A stretch of DNA of 64,000 bases from CAZKFA01 sp964551925 (GTDB taxonomy: Bacteria; Cyanobacteriota; Vampirovibrionia; LMEP-6097), in contig CAZKFA010000002.1 of NCBI GenBank assembly GCA_964551925.1, positions 3,623-67,622 of the forward strand, written 5' to 3'. Under the pieces are notes generated by a model, which was not told the DNA's origin, did not search any database, and was given only the letters and a program-made list of their open reading frames with translations. The first letter of the stretch is position 1; each line of letters begins with the position of its first letter. A program made the translations under genes and the position numbers. Below are positions 49,162 to 58,643 of this stretch, one piece after another.

Positions 49162-50568
49162 ATGACTGAACTAGCCGATAATTTTCGAATTGAGACTGAC
49201 ACTATGGGGCAGATGAAAGTGCCTAATGATAAGTATTATGGCTCTCAAACAGCGCGTTCTATAGAGAATTTTCGCATAGGCAAAGATCGCATGCCTATAG
49301 AAGTGATTAGAGCTTTTGGAATATTAAAACAAGCTGCTGCTTTGGTGAATGCGGATCTAGGTTTGCTTGATAAGGATAAAGCTAAGCTGATCGCAGCGGC
49401 TGCTGAGGAAGTGATTACTGGTAAGCTTGATGAGCATTTCCCTCTGGTTGTCTGGCAAACCGGGTCGGGCACTCAGTCTAATATGAATGTCAATGAAGTC
49501 ATCTCCAATAGAGCAATTGAGCTTGCTGGTGGTGAACTAGGCTCTAAGAAACCTATTCATCCTAATGATGATGTTAATAAATCACAATCTTCTAATGATA
49601 CTTTCCCGACAGCTATGCATATAGCGGCTGTAGGATTGACTTTGAGGCGTTTGGTACCAGCGGTATCTCAATTAAGAGATGCGCTGAATGCCAAATCAGT
49701 CGCTTTTGAGAAAGTTATCAAAATTGGACGCACTCACTTGATGGACGCGGTACCACTAACGCTGGGGCAGGAATTCTCTGGTTATACTCAACAACTAAAC
49801 AAAGCTCTTGATCGTATCGATGCGGTACTACCAGATCTTATGGAACTCGCTCTGGGAGGGACGGCTGTGGGTACTGGTCTTAACACTCATCCCAAGTTTG
49901 CAATCTCTGTTGCTAAGAAAATCTCAGAGATTACGGGTTTCAAGTTCATCACAGCTCCAAATAAATTTGAGGCTCTTGCGACGCATGATGCTCTTGTGAT
50001 GGCGCATGGAGCGCTTAAGACTCTTGCTGTTAGTCTGATGAAAATTGCTAACGATATGCGATTATTAGGTTCTGGTCCACGTTGTGGTATTGGTGAGATT
50101 AATCTACCAGAGAATGAGCCAGGTTCATCTATTATGCCTGGTAAGGTCAATCCTACTCAAAGCGAGGCTATGACTATGGTCTGTGCTCAAGTTATGGGTA
50201 ATGATGTGGCTGTTAATATCGCAGGTTCTAATGGACATTTTGAACTTAATGTTTTTAAGCCAGTGATAATTTTCAATTATTTAAATTCTACTCGCTTGCT
50301 TGCCGATGCTTGTGAGTCATTCACGGAACACTGTGTTATTGGTATAGAAGCGAATGAAGCTAATTGTAAGAAAAATCTAGAGAACTCATTGATGTTAGTA
50401 ACCGCTCTTAATACTCATATTGGTTATGACAATGCTGCCAAAATTGCAAAGCACGCCCATGCTCATGGATTGACATTAAGGCAGGCGGCTCTTGATTTGA
50501 AACTTTTAACCAACGAACAGTTTGACCAGTGGGTTAGAGCTGAGGATATGCTAACTTCTCTAGATTAA
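49162..50568 (+). CDS. fumC: Fumarate hydratase, class II
   Basis: 468-residue homotetrameric fumarase of the TCA cycle. Signature GSSIMPGKVNPTQSEA near residue 320; TGSGTQSNMNVNEVISNRA, PNDDVNKSQSSNDTFPTAMH and KIGRTHLMDAVPLTLGQEF build the active site. Length is normal for FumC, clearly not an aspartase (no DNA/asp-specific motif) though the families are close. TAAAAT ends 6 bases before the ATG, so the mRNA is probably leaderless. Divergent from the 49125 gene. Confidence 0.95.
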   Translation: MTELADNFRIETDTMGQMKVPNDKYYGSQTARSIENFRIGKDRMPIEVIRAFGILKQAAALVNADLGLLDKDKAKLIAAAAEEVITGKLDEHFPLVVWQTGSGTQSNMNVNEVISNRAIELAGGELGSKKPIHPNDDVNKSQSSNDTFPTAMHIAAVGLTLRRLVPAVSQLRDALNAKSVAFEKVIKIGRTHLMDAVPLTLGQEFSGYTQQLNKALDRIDAVLPDLMELALGGTAVGTGLNTHPKFAISVAKKISEITGFKFITAPNKFEALATHDALVMAHGALKTLAVSLMKIANDMRLLGSGPRCGIGEINLPENEPGSSIMPGKVNPTQSEAMTMVCAQVMGNDVAVNIAGSNGHFELNVFKPVIIFNYLNSTRLLADACESFTEHCVIGIEANEANCKKNLENSLMLVTALNTHIGYDNAAKIAKHAHAHGLTLRQAALDLKLLTNEQFDQWVRAEDMLTSLD

Positions 50569-50570
50569 TA

Positions 50571-50607
50571 GACATCTTTCGAAACCGCAGGTTTCGATGT
50601 AGATGTC
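50571..50607 (+). terminator. Hairpin after fumC
   Basis: GACATCT with AGATGTC and, inside, CGAAACC with GGTTTCG form a two-part stem starting three bases after the fumC stop. There is no T-run, so it may be a repeat or an mRNA-stabilising stem rather than an intrinsic terminator. Confidence 0.5.
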
Positions 50608-50702
50608 GCCTAACAAAAATAGCAACCGCGCGGTACGTGCGTGTCGTCCTACTAGAAGATTTGGGTTTCAGAAGAAGTATAATGAAATACTTAATTAGGT
50701 AA

Positions 50703-50778
50703 TGGAGCGGAAGACGAGGTTCGAACTCGCGACAGCCTGCTTGGAAGGCAGGTACTCTACCAATTGAGTTACTTCCGC
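50703..50778 (-). tRNA. tRNA-Gly(TCC)
   Basis: On the minus strand: acceptor GCGGAAG/CTTCCGC, D-arm AACTCAATTGGTAGAGT, anticodon stem CCTGC/GCAGG with loop CTTCCAA (anticodon TCC), T-arm GAGTTCGAACCTC and encoded CCA. Confidence 0.95.
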
Positions 50779-50904
50779 ATTACTCAATCTTTATTCTACT
50801 CGTTCCGAACATTTTTTTGTTAAAAGAAATATAAGTGATTTAATAAATCTGTAATTATTGCTACTCTAGGTCTTAATTAAAATCTTTGATATAATTGGTG
50901 TTCT

Positions 50905-51066
50905 ATGAAAAAAATACTAGCATTTTCGGTTTTAGCAATTTTGAGTCTAAGTTTGGCTTCTTGTTGTTGTTTGACTTCTAAAAAAGAAGCTCCAGCTGCA
51001 GAAGAAACAACAGCAGCTCCAGAAGCAGCTCCAGAAGCAGCTCCTGAAGCAGCAACTCAAGAATAG
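50905..51066 (+). CDS. Small lipoprotein, 53 residues
   Basis: MKKILAFSVLAILSLSLASC has a lipobox L-A-S-C, with two further Cys after the lipidated one. The mature part is short and consists mainly of an Ala-Pro-Glu repeat (EAAPEAAPEAAP). Such Pro/Ala-rich lipoproteins often span the peptidoglycan. TATAAT ends 9 bases before the ATG and a strong terminator follows, so it is a single-gene transcript. Confidence 0.8.
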   Translation: MKKILAFSVLAILSLSLASCCCLTSKKEAPAAEETTAAPEAAPEAAPEAATQE

Positions 51067-51091
51067 TTAATTACTGTTAATCAAAAAAAAG

Positions 51092-51127
51092 AACCCTGAT
51101 TGGATAATTTCTAATCAGGGTTTTTGC
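51092..51127 (+). terminator. Rho-independent terminator after the lipoprotein gene
   Basis: AACCCTGATT and AATCAGGGTT pair around an 11-base loop and are followed by a T-tract; an A-tract precedes it. Confidence 0.85.
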
Positions 51128-51212
51128 TTTTTATGGGATTTGGACTAATTTTCTGAAGTTTAATCTTTAGATACTAGACATCCATGGCTGCGGCGGGTTA
51201 TTTTAATTGGTA

Positions 51213-52799
51213 ATGTCTTTATTGCAAGCAATTGGACGTCCTTTTCAATCAAGTTGGGACTTGATCAAAAAGGTTGGCGGGGCCCTAGTTAGCCCTAAAA
51301 CTTTATTGCGATCGAATCTAGTTGATTTACATCGAGCTCCGAATCTTGGTGAGAAATGTGGTGTCTTTGGAATGATTTCATCTAATGGTGAATCAGTTCT
51401 AGAATATTTTCCACTGGCACTTGCTAAATTACAACATCGTGGACAGCAGGCGGCTGGACTTGCCTTAACAACTGCTACTGGAATTGAAGCAGTTCAAACT
51501 CTAGGCTCAGTAGAAGAATTAATTACTCAAAGTAAGAAGTTAATGGAGAGTAATCAGAAAGCACATATGGTTATAGGACATACTCTATATGCGACTTCTA
51601 AGACTAAAGATGGCTCTCAAATTCATCCACAGCCCTATGTAGTAGAACATGCGACTAAGCCTCTTGCTTTAATACATAACGGTAATATTCCAGATTTAAC
51701 TACTATTAAACAATTTCTTCACGATAAAGGATTGGCCAATGAGAAAATTAAGGCACTAAATGATTCTTCGATGATAGCGGAAGCAATAGCCGTACTCTAT
51801 CAAAAAGAAAATAAATCAATTGAAGAAGCGATAGAAGAAGTTGCTAAGTTAATTAGTGGTGGTTATTCATTAATCATTATGACCAAAGACAAGTTAACGG
51901 CAGTGCGTGATCCACATGGCTTACGTCCACTTGTTATGGGATATACAAAGCAAGGTAATTTTGTTTTTACCTCTGAAACTGCTGCTCTCAAACCTATTCA
52001 AGCAGAGCGCATAACCGATGTCGATGCTGGTAAGATGGTTAGCATTGATAAAAATGGTCATAAAACTTGGCATACGTACAATACAAATGCCAAAACCAAA
52101 ATAGATGCTTTTGAGTTTGTATATTTCTCCAGACCGGACAGTGTACTTGAAGGCATATCAGTGCATCAAGCCCGCAGGAGAGCTGGAATCCAGTTGGCAA
52201 AAGAATTTCGTCAAAACAATCCAAACACTCAAATTGATTACGTTGTTCCAGTACCAGATAGCGGTATAGCGGCAGCTTGTGGTTTTGCTGAAGAGTTAGG
52301 AGTGCCTGTAAATATGGTGCTTATCAAAAACAGACACGGACGGACTTTTATTGAAGGTGGCAATGGAGTTGAGAATAAATTTGCTACTGTTGATGAAGAG
52401 CTTAAAGGCAAGAATGTTTTATTAGTTGATGATTCTATAGTTAGGGGGAAGACTTCTAAAGCATTAATTAAATTTGTTAAGCAAGCTAAGCCGGCTACAA
52501 TTCATATGGCAATTGCGTCCCCGCCAGTCGCTTATCCGGATTTTTATGGAGTAGATACTCCAGATCAACAAGAACTGATCTTTGCAAAATTACACAAGGA
52601 TGATCAGAAACAAACAACACAAGCTATTGCGAGAGATTTAGATCTTAATAGTTTGACTTATTTGAGCGTGCCGGGCTTGGTTGAGTCTATTGGTTTACCA
52701 CGAGAGCGTTTGAACCTCTCTTGTTTTACTGGAGAGTATCCAGCACACATTGGCGATACTCAGGCGGCTAAGGTTGTTGGCTATAAGCTAGCGGCTTAA
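51213..52799 (+). CDS. purF: Amidophosphoribosyltransferase (PurF-like)
   Basis: 528 residues. The class II glutaminase domain begins at Cys49 (CGVFGMISSNGES, LQHRGQQAAGLAL), and the phosphoribosyltransferase domain has the PRPP loop NVLLVDDSIVRGKTS. It catalyses the first step of purine synthesis. The catalytic Cys must become the N-terminus, so 48 residues would be a propeptide, far longer than the 11 or so of B. subtilis PurF. The stretch VLIKNRHGRTFIEGG differs from the usual KNRYVGRTFI, and only one C-terminal Cys (LNLSCFTGEYP) of the Fe-S set is obvious. A specialised paralogue is possible. Confidence 0.82.
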   Translation: MSLLQAIGRPFQSSWDLIKKVGGALVSPKTLLRSNLVDLHRAPNLGEKCGVFGMISSNGESVLEYFPLALAKLQHRGQQAAGLALTTATGIEAVQTLGSVEELITQSKKLMESNQKAHMVIGHTLYATSKTKDGSQIHPQPYVVEHATKPLALIHNGNIPDLTTIKQFLHDKGLANEKIKALNDSSMIAEAIAVLYQKENKSIEEAIEEVAKLISGGYSLIIMTKDKLTAVRDPHGLRPLVMGYTKQGNFVFTSETAALKPIQAERITDVDAGKMVSIDKNGHKTWHTYNTNAKTKIDAFEFVYFSRPDSVLEGISVHQARRRAGIQLAKEFRQNNPNTQIDYVVPVPDSGIAAACGFAEELGVPVNMVLIKNRHGRTFIEGGNGVENKFATVDEELKGKNVLLVDDSIVRGKTSKALIKFVKQAKPATIHMAIASPPVAYPDFYGVDTPDQQELIFAKLHKDDQKQTTQAIARDLDLNSLTYLSVPGLVESIGLPRERLNLSCFTGEYPAHIGDTQAAKVVGYKLAA

Positions 52800-52847
52800 T
52801 GCTATAATCAAGATCCTTGGCTTTACTTGAAATAAGGACAAGAATAT

Positions 52848-54314
52848 ATGAACAAATTTGATTTAGAGTTATTAATGCCAGGCGGTAGTCTGGATAAAAT
52901 TAAATACGCAGTAGCCTATGGTGCTGATGCGGTTTACGCAGGAGTTCCTCGCTATAGTTTAAGAGCCAGAGAGAATGAGTTCTGGGATCCAGAATTGGTT
53001 AAAGAAGCTGTTGATTACGTTCATGGCTTAGGTAAGAAAATTTATCTTACTTGTAATATTTATGCCCACAACAATAAAATTAACGGCTTCATGGAAGCAA
53101 TGGCGGATATGGTTTCAGTGAAACCAGATGCCTTCATCATGACTGACCCAGGTTTGATTGCTTTGACCAAAGAAAAATTTCCTGAAGCAGTAATTCATCT
53201 TTCGACTCAAGCCAATAACACGAACTGGGCGCAGGTGAAGTTTTGGCAAGATTATGGAGTCAAAAGAGTAATTCTTGCTCGCGAATTAAATGTTGCGGAG
53301 ATCCGTGAGATCCACGAGAAGGTTCCGGGTATGGAGCTTGAAGCTTTTGTTCATGGCTCGATTTGTATGGCATATTCTGGTCGCTGTTTGCTTTCCAATT
53401 ATTTAAGTTATAGAGATGCCAATCAAGGTACTTGCTCGCATACTTGTCGTTGGGGCTTCAAGGTGCATGCTAATGATGCAACAACGTCATTGCCAGGAGC
53501 GAGTGAAACGAGCGACATGGCAATCCAGTTTGACGATGTTCGCACTGATTACATCCCACTAGAAGGTGATTTCTATCTTGAAGAGCGTGAGCGTCCTGGT
53601 GAAATGTTGCCAGTTGATGAAGATGAGTTCGGTACTTATATTATGAACTCTAAGGATCTGTGTGCAATCGATTACTTGACCGAATTGCGTGACGCAGGAA
53701 TCACAAGCTTTAAGGTTGAGGGCCGTAACAAAACTGAATACTACGCTTCATTAGTAGCTCGTGCCTATCGTCGTGGCATTGATGCTATATCTAACGGAGA
53801 TAGATTACCAAAGGAGCTCAGAGATTGGATGCTAGCAGAAGTATCTAGTACAGCCAACCGAGGTTTTATACCAGGTTTCTATGCACGTAATGCTAAAGCA
53901 GCAGCGCAGGAACTAGAGCGTTCTCACTGTGTGCAAACCCACTTATATGCTGCTCGTGTAGTGAATTATGATGCGACTACTAGAGTTGTAGAGTTAGAAG
54001 TTAAGAACCGTATGGATAAAGGAGATGTTTTAACTTTTATAACTCCTAAGACTGAATTTGAGATTAAGTTTGACGAAGTTTATTACAATGGTCATCCATC
54101 AGCGATAGAGTTCTCTGCAGAGATTTGGAAAGATCCTAAGAAGAAATTTAACGTTAATCAAATTCAAGCAACCGAACATGCTCATGGCGGTGGACAAAAT
54201 ATCTTTATACAAGTACCGCAGGACCTTTGTGCAGCTTGGGATACAGTAATAGTTAGAATGATTTATAAAGAGGCGACTACCTTGAGGCAGCGGACTCCAT
54301 TATTAGCTTCTTAA
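52848..54314 (+). CDS. Peptidase U32 family protein (TrhP/YegQ type)
   Basis: 488 residues. The U32 pattern is clear: LELLMPGGSLDKIKYAVAYGADAVYAG, the H-G-S-ICMAYSGRCLLSNYLSYRDANQGTCSHTCRW Cys motif (written in parts: EAFVHGSICMAYSGRCLLSN and GTCSHTCRW), and FKVEGRNKTEYYASLVARAYR. In E. coli and B. subtilis this subgroup (TrhP/YegQ, TrhP1/P2) makes 5-hydroxyuridine at tRNA position 34, using Fe-S and prephenate-derived chemistry. The insertion at 195-230 is longer than in YegQ. TATAAT with a roughly 40-base leader precedes it. The 3' end overlaps murG by 38 bases. Confidence 0.85.
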   Translation: MNKFDLELLMPGGSLDKIKYAVAYGADAVYAGVPRYSLRARENEFWDPELVKEAVDYVHGLGKKIYLTCNIYAHNNKINGFMEAMADMVSVKPDAFIMTDPGLIALTKEKFPEAVIHLSTQANNTNWAQVKFWQDYGVKRVILARELNVAEIREIHEKVPGMELEAFVHGSICMAYSGRCLLSNYLSYRDANQGTCSHTCRWGFKVHANDATTSLPGASETSDMAIQFDDVRTDYIPLEGDFYLEERERPGEMLPVDEDEFGTYIMNSKDLCAIDYLTELRDAGITSFKVEGRNKTEYYASLVARAYRRGIDAISNGDRLPKELRDWMLAEVSSTANRGFIPGFYARNAKAAAQELERSHCVQTHLYAARVVNYDATTRVVELEVKNRMDKGDVLTFITPKTEFEIKFDEVYYNGHPSAIEFSAEIWKDPKKKFNVNQIQATEHAHGGGQNIFIQVPQDLCAAWDTVIVRMIYKEATTLRQRTPLLAS

Positions 54315-55431
54315 GCTCCTTACTAGCATTAGGTTTAGCAAAGCTCATCAGCAACTTTCTTTTTTCTTTGAGGATATTTTTGTTGAGGCAGATATTGTTT
54401 ATTAATTCGTATAAGTTCTCTTGGAATTCTGATTCGCTAATATGATTATTGCGAGCGGGTTGTTTGATGAGATAAGCTGCGTTCGCGTCTACAAGTGCTT
54501 GAGCGTTGAGTGTTTGGTGATCGTGCGCTGCCCAAGGTAATGGTACGAATATAGATACCACTCCTGATACACCAAACTCAGCGATTGTCATAGCTCCAGA
54601 TCTACAGATAGCAACATCTGCCCATGAACAGAGTTCTGGCATTTCATGAGTATAAGGAAGAACTTTGTAATTTGGATATTTGTTTGGATTAGCAGCAAGA
54701 AAGTGATTTAAATATTCTTGGTAAGGCTTCTCACCAGTAATGTGTACTATCTCGATATCAAGTTTACAGAGAGTTGGTAGTAAGTTGCCAATAGCATTAT
54801 TGATAGACTCCGCTCCTTGAGAGCCTCCTGTGATTAATAAACGCAACTTATCATCACTGCTCTTTGGGGCTGATGATAGAAATCTGCGTGAAATTGGATT
54901 GCCTGTTACAAATACTCGTCCATTTTTTGGTTGAGCGGCAAGTCCAGGAAAAGCAGTCGTGAGAATAGAGGCATTTTTAATAAATAGTCTATTAGCCAAT
55001 CCTATATGAGCATCAAGATTATGAATGATATAGGGTATGCCTAAGAATTGAGCTGCCGCAAAAACCGGTGCTGCAACATAGCCACCAGTCCCAAAAATAA
55101 TATCGATATTATTTTTTTGTAGAATTGATTTCACTTTGAGAGTTTCTTTTACGAAATGTATTAACCAAGAAAAAATTTTTAAAGGATTGACTTTGTTGAC
55201 GAAGGGCCAGGCTTCAATGCCGATAAAATTAATATAATTACGATAAGATTGCCCCTGAGAGTCTTTGCAGTTATCACCCTGGAGTAAGCTCGCTTCAAGT
55301 TTATTATGATTACCGATATAATATAATTTGCACTCGGGCACTTGCTCTCGGAGCTCCTCGGCAATGGCTAAGCATGGGTAAATATGCCCACCTGTACCAC
55401 CACCAGTCAATACTATATTAGCTTTTTTCAC
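54277..55431 (-). CDS. murG: UDP-N-acetylglucosamine-lipid I transferase
   Basis: 384-residue GT28 glycosyltransferase that converts lipid I to lipid II at the inner membrane. N-terminal GGGTGGHIYPCLAIAEEL, then DIIFGTGGYVAAPVFAAA, the C-terminal LITGGSQGAESINNAIG and the sugar-binding VAICRSGAMTIAEFGVSGVVSIFVPLPWAAHDHQTLNA. The start is GTG. It is away from murD and ftsW, which lie 6 kb further on the other strand, so the dcw cluster is dispersed. Confidence 0.94.
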   Translation of the reverse strand: MKKANIVLTGGGTGGHIYPCLAIAEELREQVPECKLYYIGNHNKLEASLLQGDNCKDSQGQSYRNYINFIGIEAWPFVNKVNPLKIFSWLIHFVKETLKVKSILQKNNIDIIFGTGGYVAAPVFAAAQFLGIPYIIHNLDAHIGLANRLFIKNASILTTAFPGLAAQPKNGRVFVTGNPISRRFLSSAPKSSDDKLRLLITGGSQGAESINNAIGNLLPTLCKLDIEIVHITGEKPYQEYLNHFLAANPNKYPNYKVLPYTHEMPELCSWADVAICRSGAMTIAEFGVSGVVSIFVPLPWAAHDHQTLNAQALVDANAAYLIKQPARNNHISESEFQENLYELINNICLNKNILKEKRKLLMSFAKPNASKELKKLIMESAASR

Positions 55432-55519
55432 CTATAAAGTTAATTTTATGTGATTAATCGAATAAAGTGTTGCAATTTTAGGCATTTTGAGGAATAATGT
55501 AGTACAGGTAGGTGGATCA

Positions 55520-56677
55520 TTGCAAAATCATAAAAATATTATAAATAAGACAAATCTAGTATATTTTACCCTGTTGCCGGTTATATGCGTATTTACTACA
55601 TATTATTGGTTTAAGAGTGATTCTTTTAATTGGCCAACAATTATACTCGGACTGATTCTCGCAACTTTTGTTGAGTTGAGTATTACCGCTGGTTATCACC
55701 GTTTATTTGCGCATAGATCTTATCAAGCCAAATGGCCGGTTAGATTATTTTTCTTAGTCTTTGGAGCCGCAGCTTTACAGGGCTCCGCTATTCAGTGGGC
55801 ACTTGACCACAGAGATCATCATAATTATGTAGATGATAATGATAGAGATCCTTATAGCATCGGCAAAGGTTTTTGGTGGGCTCACATGGGTTGGCTTTTT
55901 TATAAGCAGAATTATCAATTGAAGCAGTTACCAGAAGCTGGTGATTTGAGAAATGATCCATTAGTCATGTTACAGTTCAAAACCTGGATTCCTTTTGGAT
56001 TTTTTGTTGGATATATTTTACCTGGAATAATTGCCCTTGCATGGCATGATTGGTTCGGTGGTTTCTTTATAGCTGGTTGTTTACGTTCAGTTCTTAATCA
56101 CCATGCGACTTTCTTGATCAATTCTCTTTCACATTGTGTTGGTAGACAAACTTATTCTGATTCACACAGTGCGCGCGATAATTGGTTTACAGCCTTTTTG
56201 ACTTTTGGTGAAGGTTACCATAACTATCACCACGAGTTCCCATCAGATTACCGTAATGGTGTTAGAGCGTGGGATTGGGATCCAACTAAATGGGTTATTC
56301 GTGGCTTAGCCTTTTTTGGTTTGACTGGACGTTTGAAGCGTATTAGTCATGAGATCATAGTTAGAAAACGTTTACAAATGAAAGCAAAACGTTTACATAA
56401 AAAAATCGCTAATTACAAGAGCTTACTTGCAAGTAAAGATTTGCGCATGATTGATAAATTGACTTTGCAAGTTGAGAGTACTTTTAGGCATCTTTCTAAT
56501 CTTAGAGAAGAGCATAAAGATCTACTCAAAGCCTTTGATGCAGATAATTTACCGAAGTTTGAAGTTGGTGAAATCAAAGAAAAAATTCTTGAAGCTCAGC
56601 AACAGTTCTTCCGTTCAGTAGATCTTTGGAATGGTATGTCTCGTAGAGTCTTGAAGTTAGCTTACGCTAAAGCTTAA
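55520..56677 (+). CDS. Acyl-CoA/acyl-lipid delta-9-type desaturase with C-terminal extension
   Basis: 385-residue di-iron membrane desaturase introducing a double bond into fatty acyl chains. His boxes are HRLFAHRSY, HRDHHNYVDD and GEGYHNYHHEFPSDYRNG. Four membrane helices lie in the first 200 residues. The last roughly 100 residues are a charged coiled-coil extension (RKRLQMKAKRLHKKIANYKS onward) absent from usual DesC proteins. The TTG start at 55520 is chosen because TTGCAA and AATAAT (17 apart) place transcription after the earlier in-frame TTG, and AGGTGG lies just before it. Confidence 0.87.
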   Translation: MQNHKNIINKTNLVYFTLLPVICVFTTYYWFKSDSFNWPTIILGLILATFVELSITAGYHRLFAHRSYQAKWPVRLFFLVFGAAALQGSAIQWALDHRDHHNYVDDNDRDPYSIGKGFWWAHMGWLFYKQNYQLKQLPEAGDLRNDPLVMLQFKTWIPFGFFVGYILPGIIALAWHDWFGGFFIAGCLRSVLNHHATFLINSLSHCVGRQTYSDSHSARDNWFTAFLTFGEGYHNYHHEFPSDYRNGVRAWDWDPTKWVIRGLAFFGLTGRLKRISHEIIVRKRLQMKAKRLHKKIANYKSLLASKDLRMIDKLTLQVESTFRHLSNLREEHKDLLKAFDADNLPKFEVGEIKEKILEAQQQFFRSVDLWNGMSRRVLKLAYAKA

Positions 56678-56680
56678 GTC

Positions 56681-57394
56681 TTACGATTGCTTTAGGTCTT
56701 CCCAGCTTTTATTATTGCGTTTGTATTCTTTGCCTTTCTCGTCAAAGAAGAAATCTACTAGTGGGTGATTGATATCCTCATCATTTTCTAGTGCCACCAA
56801 AGCCTCTTGAGGAAAGTATCCTATGGCATTAGTGTTGTCAATTAAGACGTAGTACCAAGGCGCATCTTTGGCTGGTTGATTAGGATTCTTGTTGTAAAGT
56901 TCTTCGTCATTGATAAAGTACATATCATAATCAACAACAATAGCTTTGAAGTCTTCTTCTTGGTGTTGTATGATTTGACCGCGATGAAATTGGGCTTTAG
57001 GGAATTGAAATAAATTCTCTGCTAAGAAAAATCTTGGAATCGGCACTAGGAAAAAATTACCTTCGTTATCAACAAACTCATATTCACCTTCCATCGTCCC
57101 AAAATTGGTCTCTAAATTACAGAAACTATAATACTCATGAGATTCTCCAGGAGCGAGTTTTGGCTGTTGCCCGATAACTCCAGCGCCGTTAACATCTTCT
57201 CTTCTGCCATTACCATCAATTATTATCCAGTGGCGGTTAAGTAGCTGCACAGTCTCAGGACCGTTATTGGTGATGTTGATTTTATAGCAGTACAAATATT
57301 CACTGGATGATGGCTTGGAGTACTCTTCAAGAAAGATAGTTTGAGCGCTCACTTGAACCTTATATTGAGTTAAATTAGGAGTATTCAAGTCCAT
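56681..57394 (-). CDS. ApaG-HspQ (YccV) fusion protein
   Basis: 237 residues. Residues about 8-127 are an ApaG/DUF525 domain (YKVQVSAQTIFLEEYSKPSS, YCYKINITNNGPETVQLLNRHWIIIDGNGR, LAPGESHEYYSFC). Residues about 136-230 are HspQ/YccV-like (FHRGQIIQHQEEDFKAIVVD, APWYYVLID, GYFPQEALVALENDEDINHPLVDFFF). HspQ is a hemimethylated-DNA/protease specificity protein in E. coli; ApaG has an unclear role in nucleotide metabolism. The start has TAAAAT ending 6 bases before it, with the TAA also being the stop of the upstream amidohydrolase gene. Confidence 0.8.
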   Translation of the reverse strand: MDLNTPNLTQYKVQVSAQTIFLEEYSKPSSSEYLYCYKINITNNGPETVQLLNRHWIIIDGNGRREDVNGAGVIGQQPKLAPGESHEYYSFCNLETNFGTMEGEYEFVDNEGNFFLVPIPRFFLAENLFQFPKAQFHRGQIIQHQEEDFKAIVVDYDMYFINDEELYNKNPNQPAKDAPWYYVLIDNTNAIGYFPQEALVALENDEDINHPLVDFFFDEKGKEYKRNNKSWEDLKQS

Positions 57395-58614
57395 AGTTTT
57401 ATTTTACCATTTATCCATATCTCTTTGATTCTACTTAGCTTTGTATCCATTATCAATTCAAAAATATCAATATTGTTTAGATCTATTTTAGGATCTGTAA
57501 TTTCTAGTACTGACCAACTTTGCGATAGTTCGTTTAGAGAGCCTAGTTCTAGTCTATTTAATATTTTGGCAGCATCGCTAGTAATCAATTCAAAACGTTT
57601 TTTTGCAGTCAATCCTGGAATCGCATTTACTTCTTTACGCAAATCCAAATCATAATTTGAGGCTTTGCTATCAGTACCAACTCCATATGCAACTTCTAAT
57701 AAGTTCCAATTTTTATAATCAGCAAAACCATTCTCTAGGAGCTGATTTGAGCGCGGGCAAGTAACTAATTTGACATCATGTTTTTTAAGCGTCTCTAAAT
57801 CCTCTGTAGACGCGTGTACGGCGTGAGTTAATAAAGAATTACAATTGAGTAAGTTATTACGTGCTAGGTAATCAATAGAACTTTTGTAAGGCTGCCAGTG
57901 ATTGAGTTTGGGCTCTAATGTATTAATTGCTGACCAGAATTGAATTGCATTAGGAGCATTTTTTGATCTGAACCATTCTTCTTCTTCCTGGCTCTCTGCG
58001 ACGTGAGAGAGTAGCGGTAACTGATGATCGTCACACCATTCTTGACAAAGCTGCCACAGAGCTGCTGAGACGTCGTAACTAGCGTGTGGTGACAGTGTGA
58101 ATCGAATATGCGGATCTTGAGGCAGTGAATTGATTAATCTAATTTTTTCTTGGAAGATACTTTGAGCTTGATTCGGATCAGACCCAAAAATTTCTATACC
58201 AATGATCCCGGCCAAACCAGTCTCTTTCATAGCAAGGAAGGTCTCTAAAGGGAAGTTAGAATTATCCACCACAAAACCCGTACCACTCATTAAAGCCTCT
58301 TTGCAACCCAGCAAAGCTGCTCGCTGAGCCCATGCTTTAGGTGTAGGACCCTCCTCCAAATGCTGTATCTTTTGCACTAAATCAAGCATCCAATTAAATA
58401 AATTCCGCCGTTTTATCTTAATATCGGAGTAGTTTAGATGAGAGTGTAAATTGATAAAACTCGGTATAACTATTGAGTATTTGCCTTGAGAAGTACCTTG
58501 GACTGAGCTCTTTATAATATGTGTAATACCATTTTCCTTGTAAATACAAGCATTCTTAAGAATATTGTTAGAGGTTTGAATTACTAGGTTATGGGTATAT
58601 TGATTGTATATCAT
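57385..58614 (-). CDS. Amidohydrolase of the TRZ/ATZ deaminase family
   Basis: 409 residues. Metal ligands are NLHSHLN (HxH), LLSHVAES (His) and GTDSKASN (Asp); the substrate-side SPHASYDVS and TCPRSNQLL motifs are present. LLTHAVHAS also matches. These motifs are shared by aminofutalosine deaminases (futalosine menaquinone route), SAH/MTA deaminases and other chlorohydrolase-like enzymes; without neighbouring mqn genes the substrate is open. It overlaps the ApaG-HspQ gene by 10 bases and is likely co-transcribed. It is divergent from the STAS gene. Confidence 0.8.
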   Translation of the reverse strand: MIYNQYTHNLVIQTSNNILKNACIYKENGITHIIKSSVQGTSQGKYSIVIPSFINLHSHLNYSDIKIKRRNLFNWMLDLVQKIQHLEEGPTPKAWAQRAALLGCKEALMSGTGFVVDNSNFPLETFLAMKETGLAGIIGIEIFGSDPNQAQSIFQEKIRLINSLPQDPHIRFTLSPHASYDVSAALWQLCQEWCDDHQLPLLSHVAESQEEEEWFRSKNAPNAIQFWSAINTLEPKLNHWQPYKSSIDYLARNNLLNCNSLLTHAVHASTEDLETLKKHDVKLVTCPRSNQLLENGFADYKNWNLLEVAYGVGTDSKASNYDLDLRKEVNAIPGLTAKKRFELITSDAAKILNRLELGSLNELSQSWSVLEITDPKIDLNNIDIFELIMDTKLSRIKEIWINGKIKLWT

Positions 58615-58643
58615 CTGATTTAGTTTATTAGGACTAGTTATTT

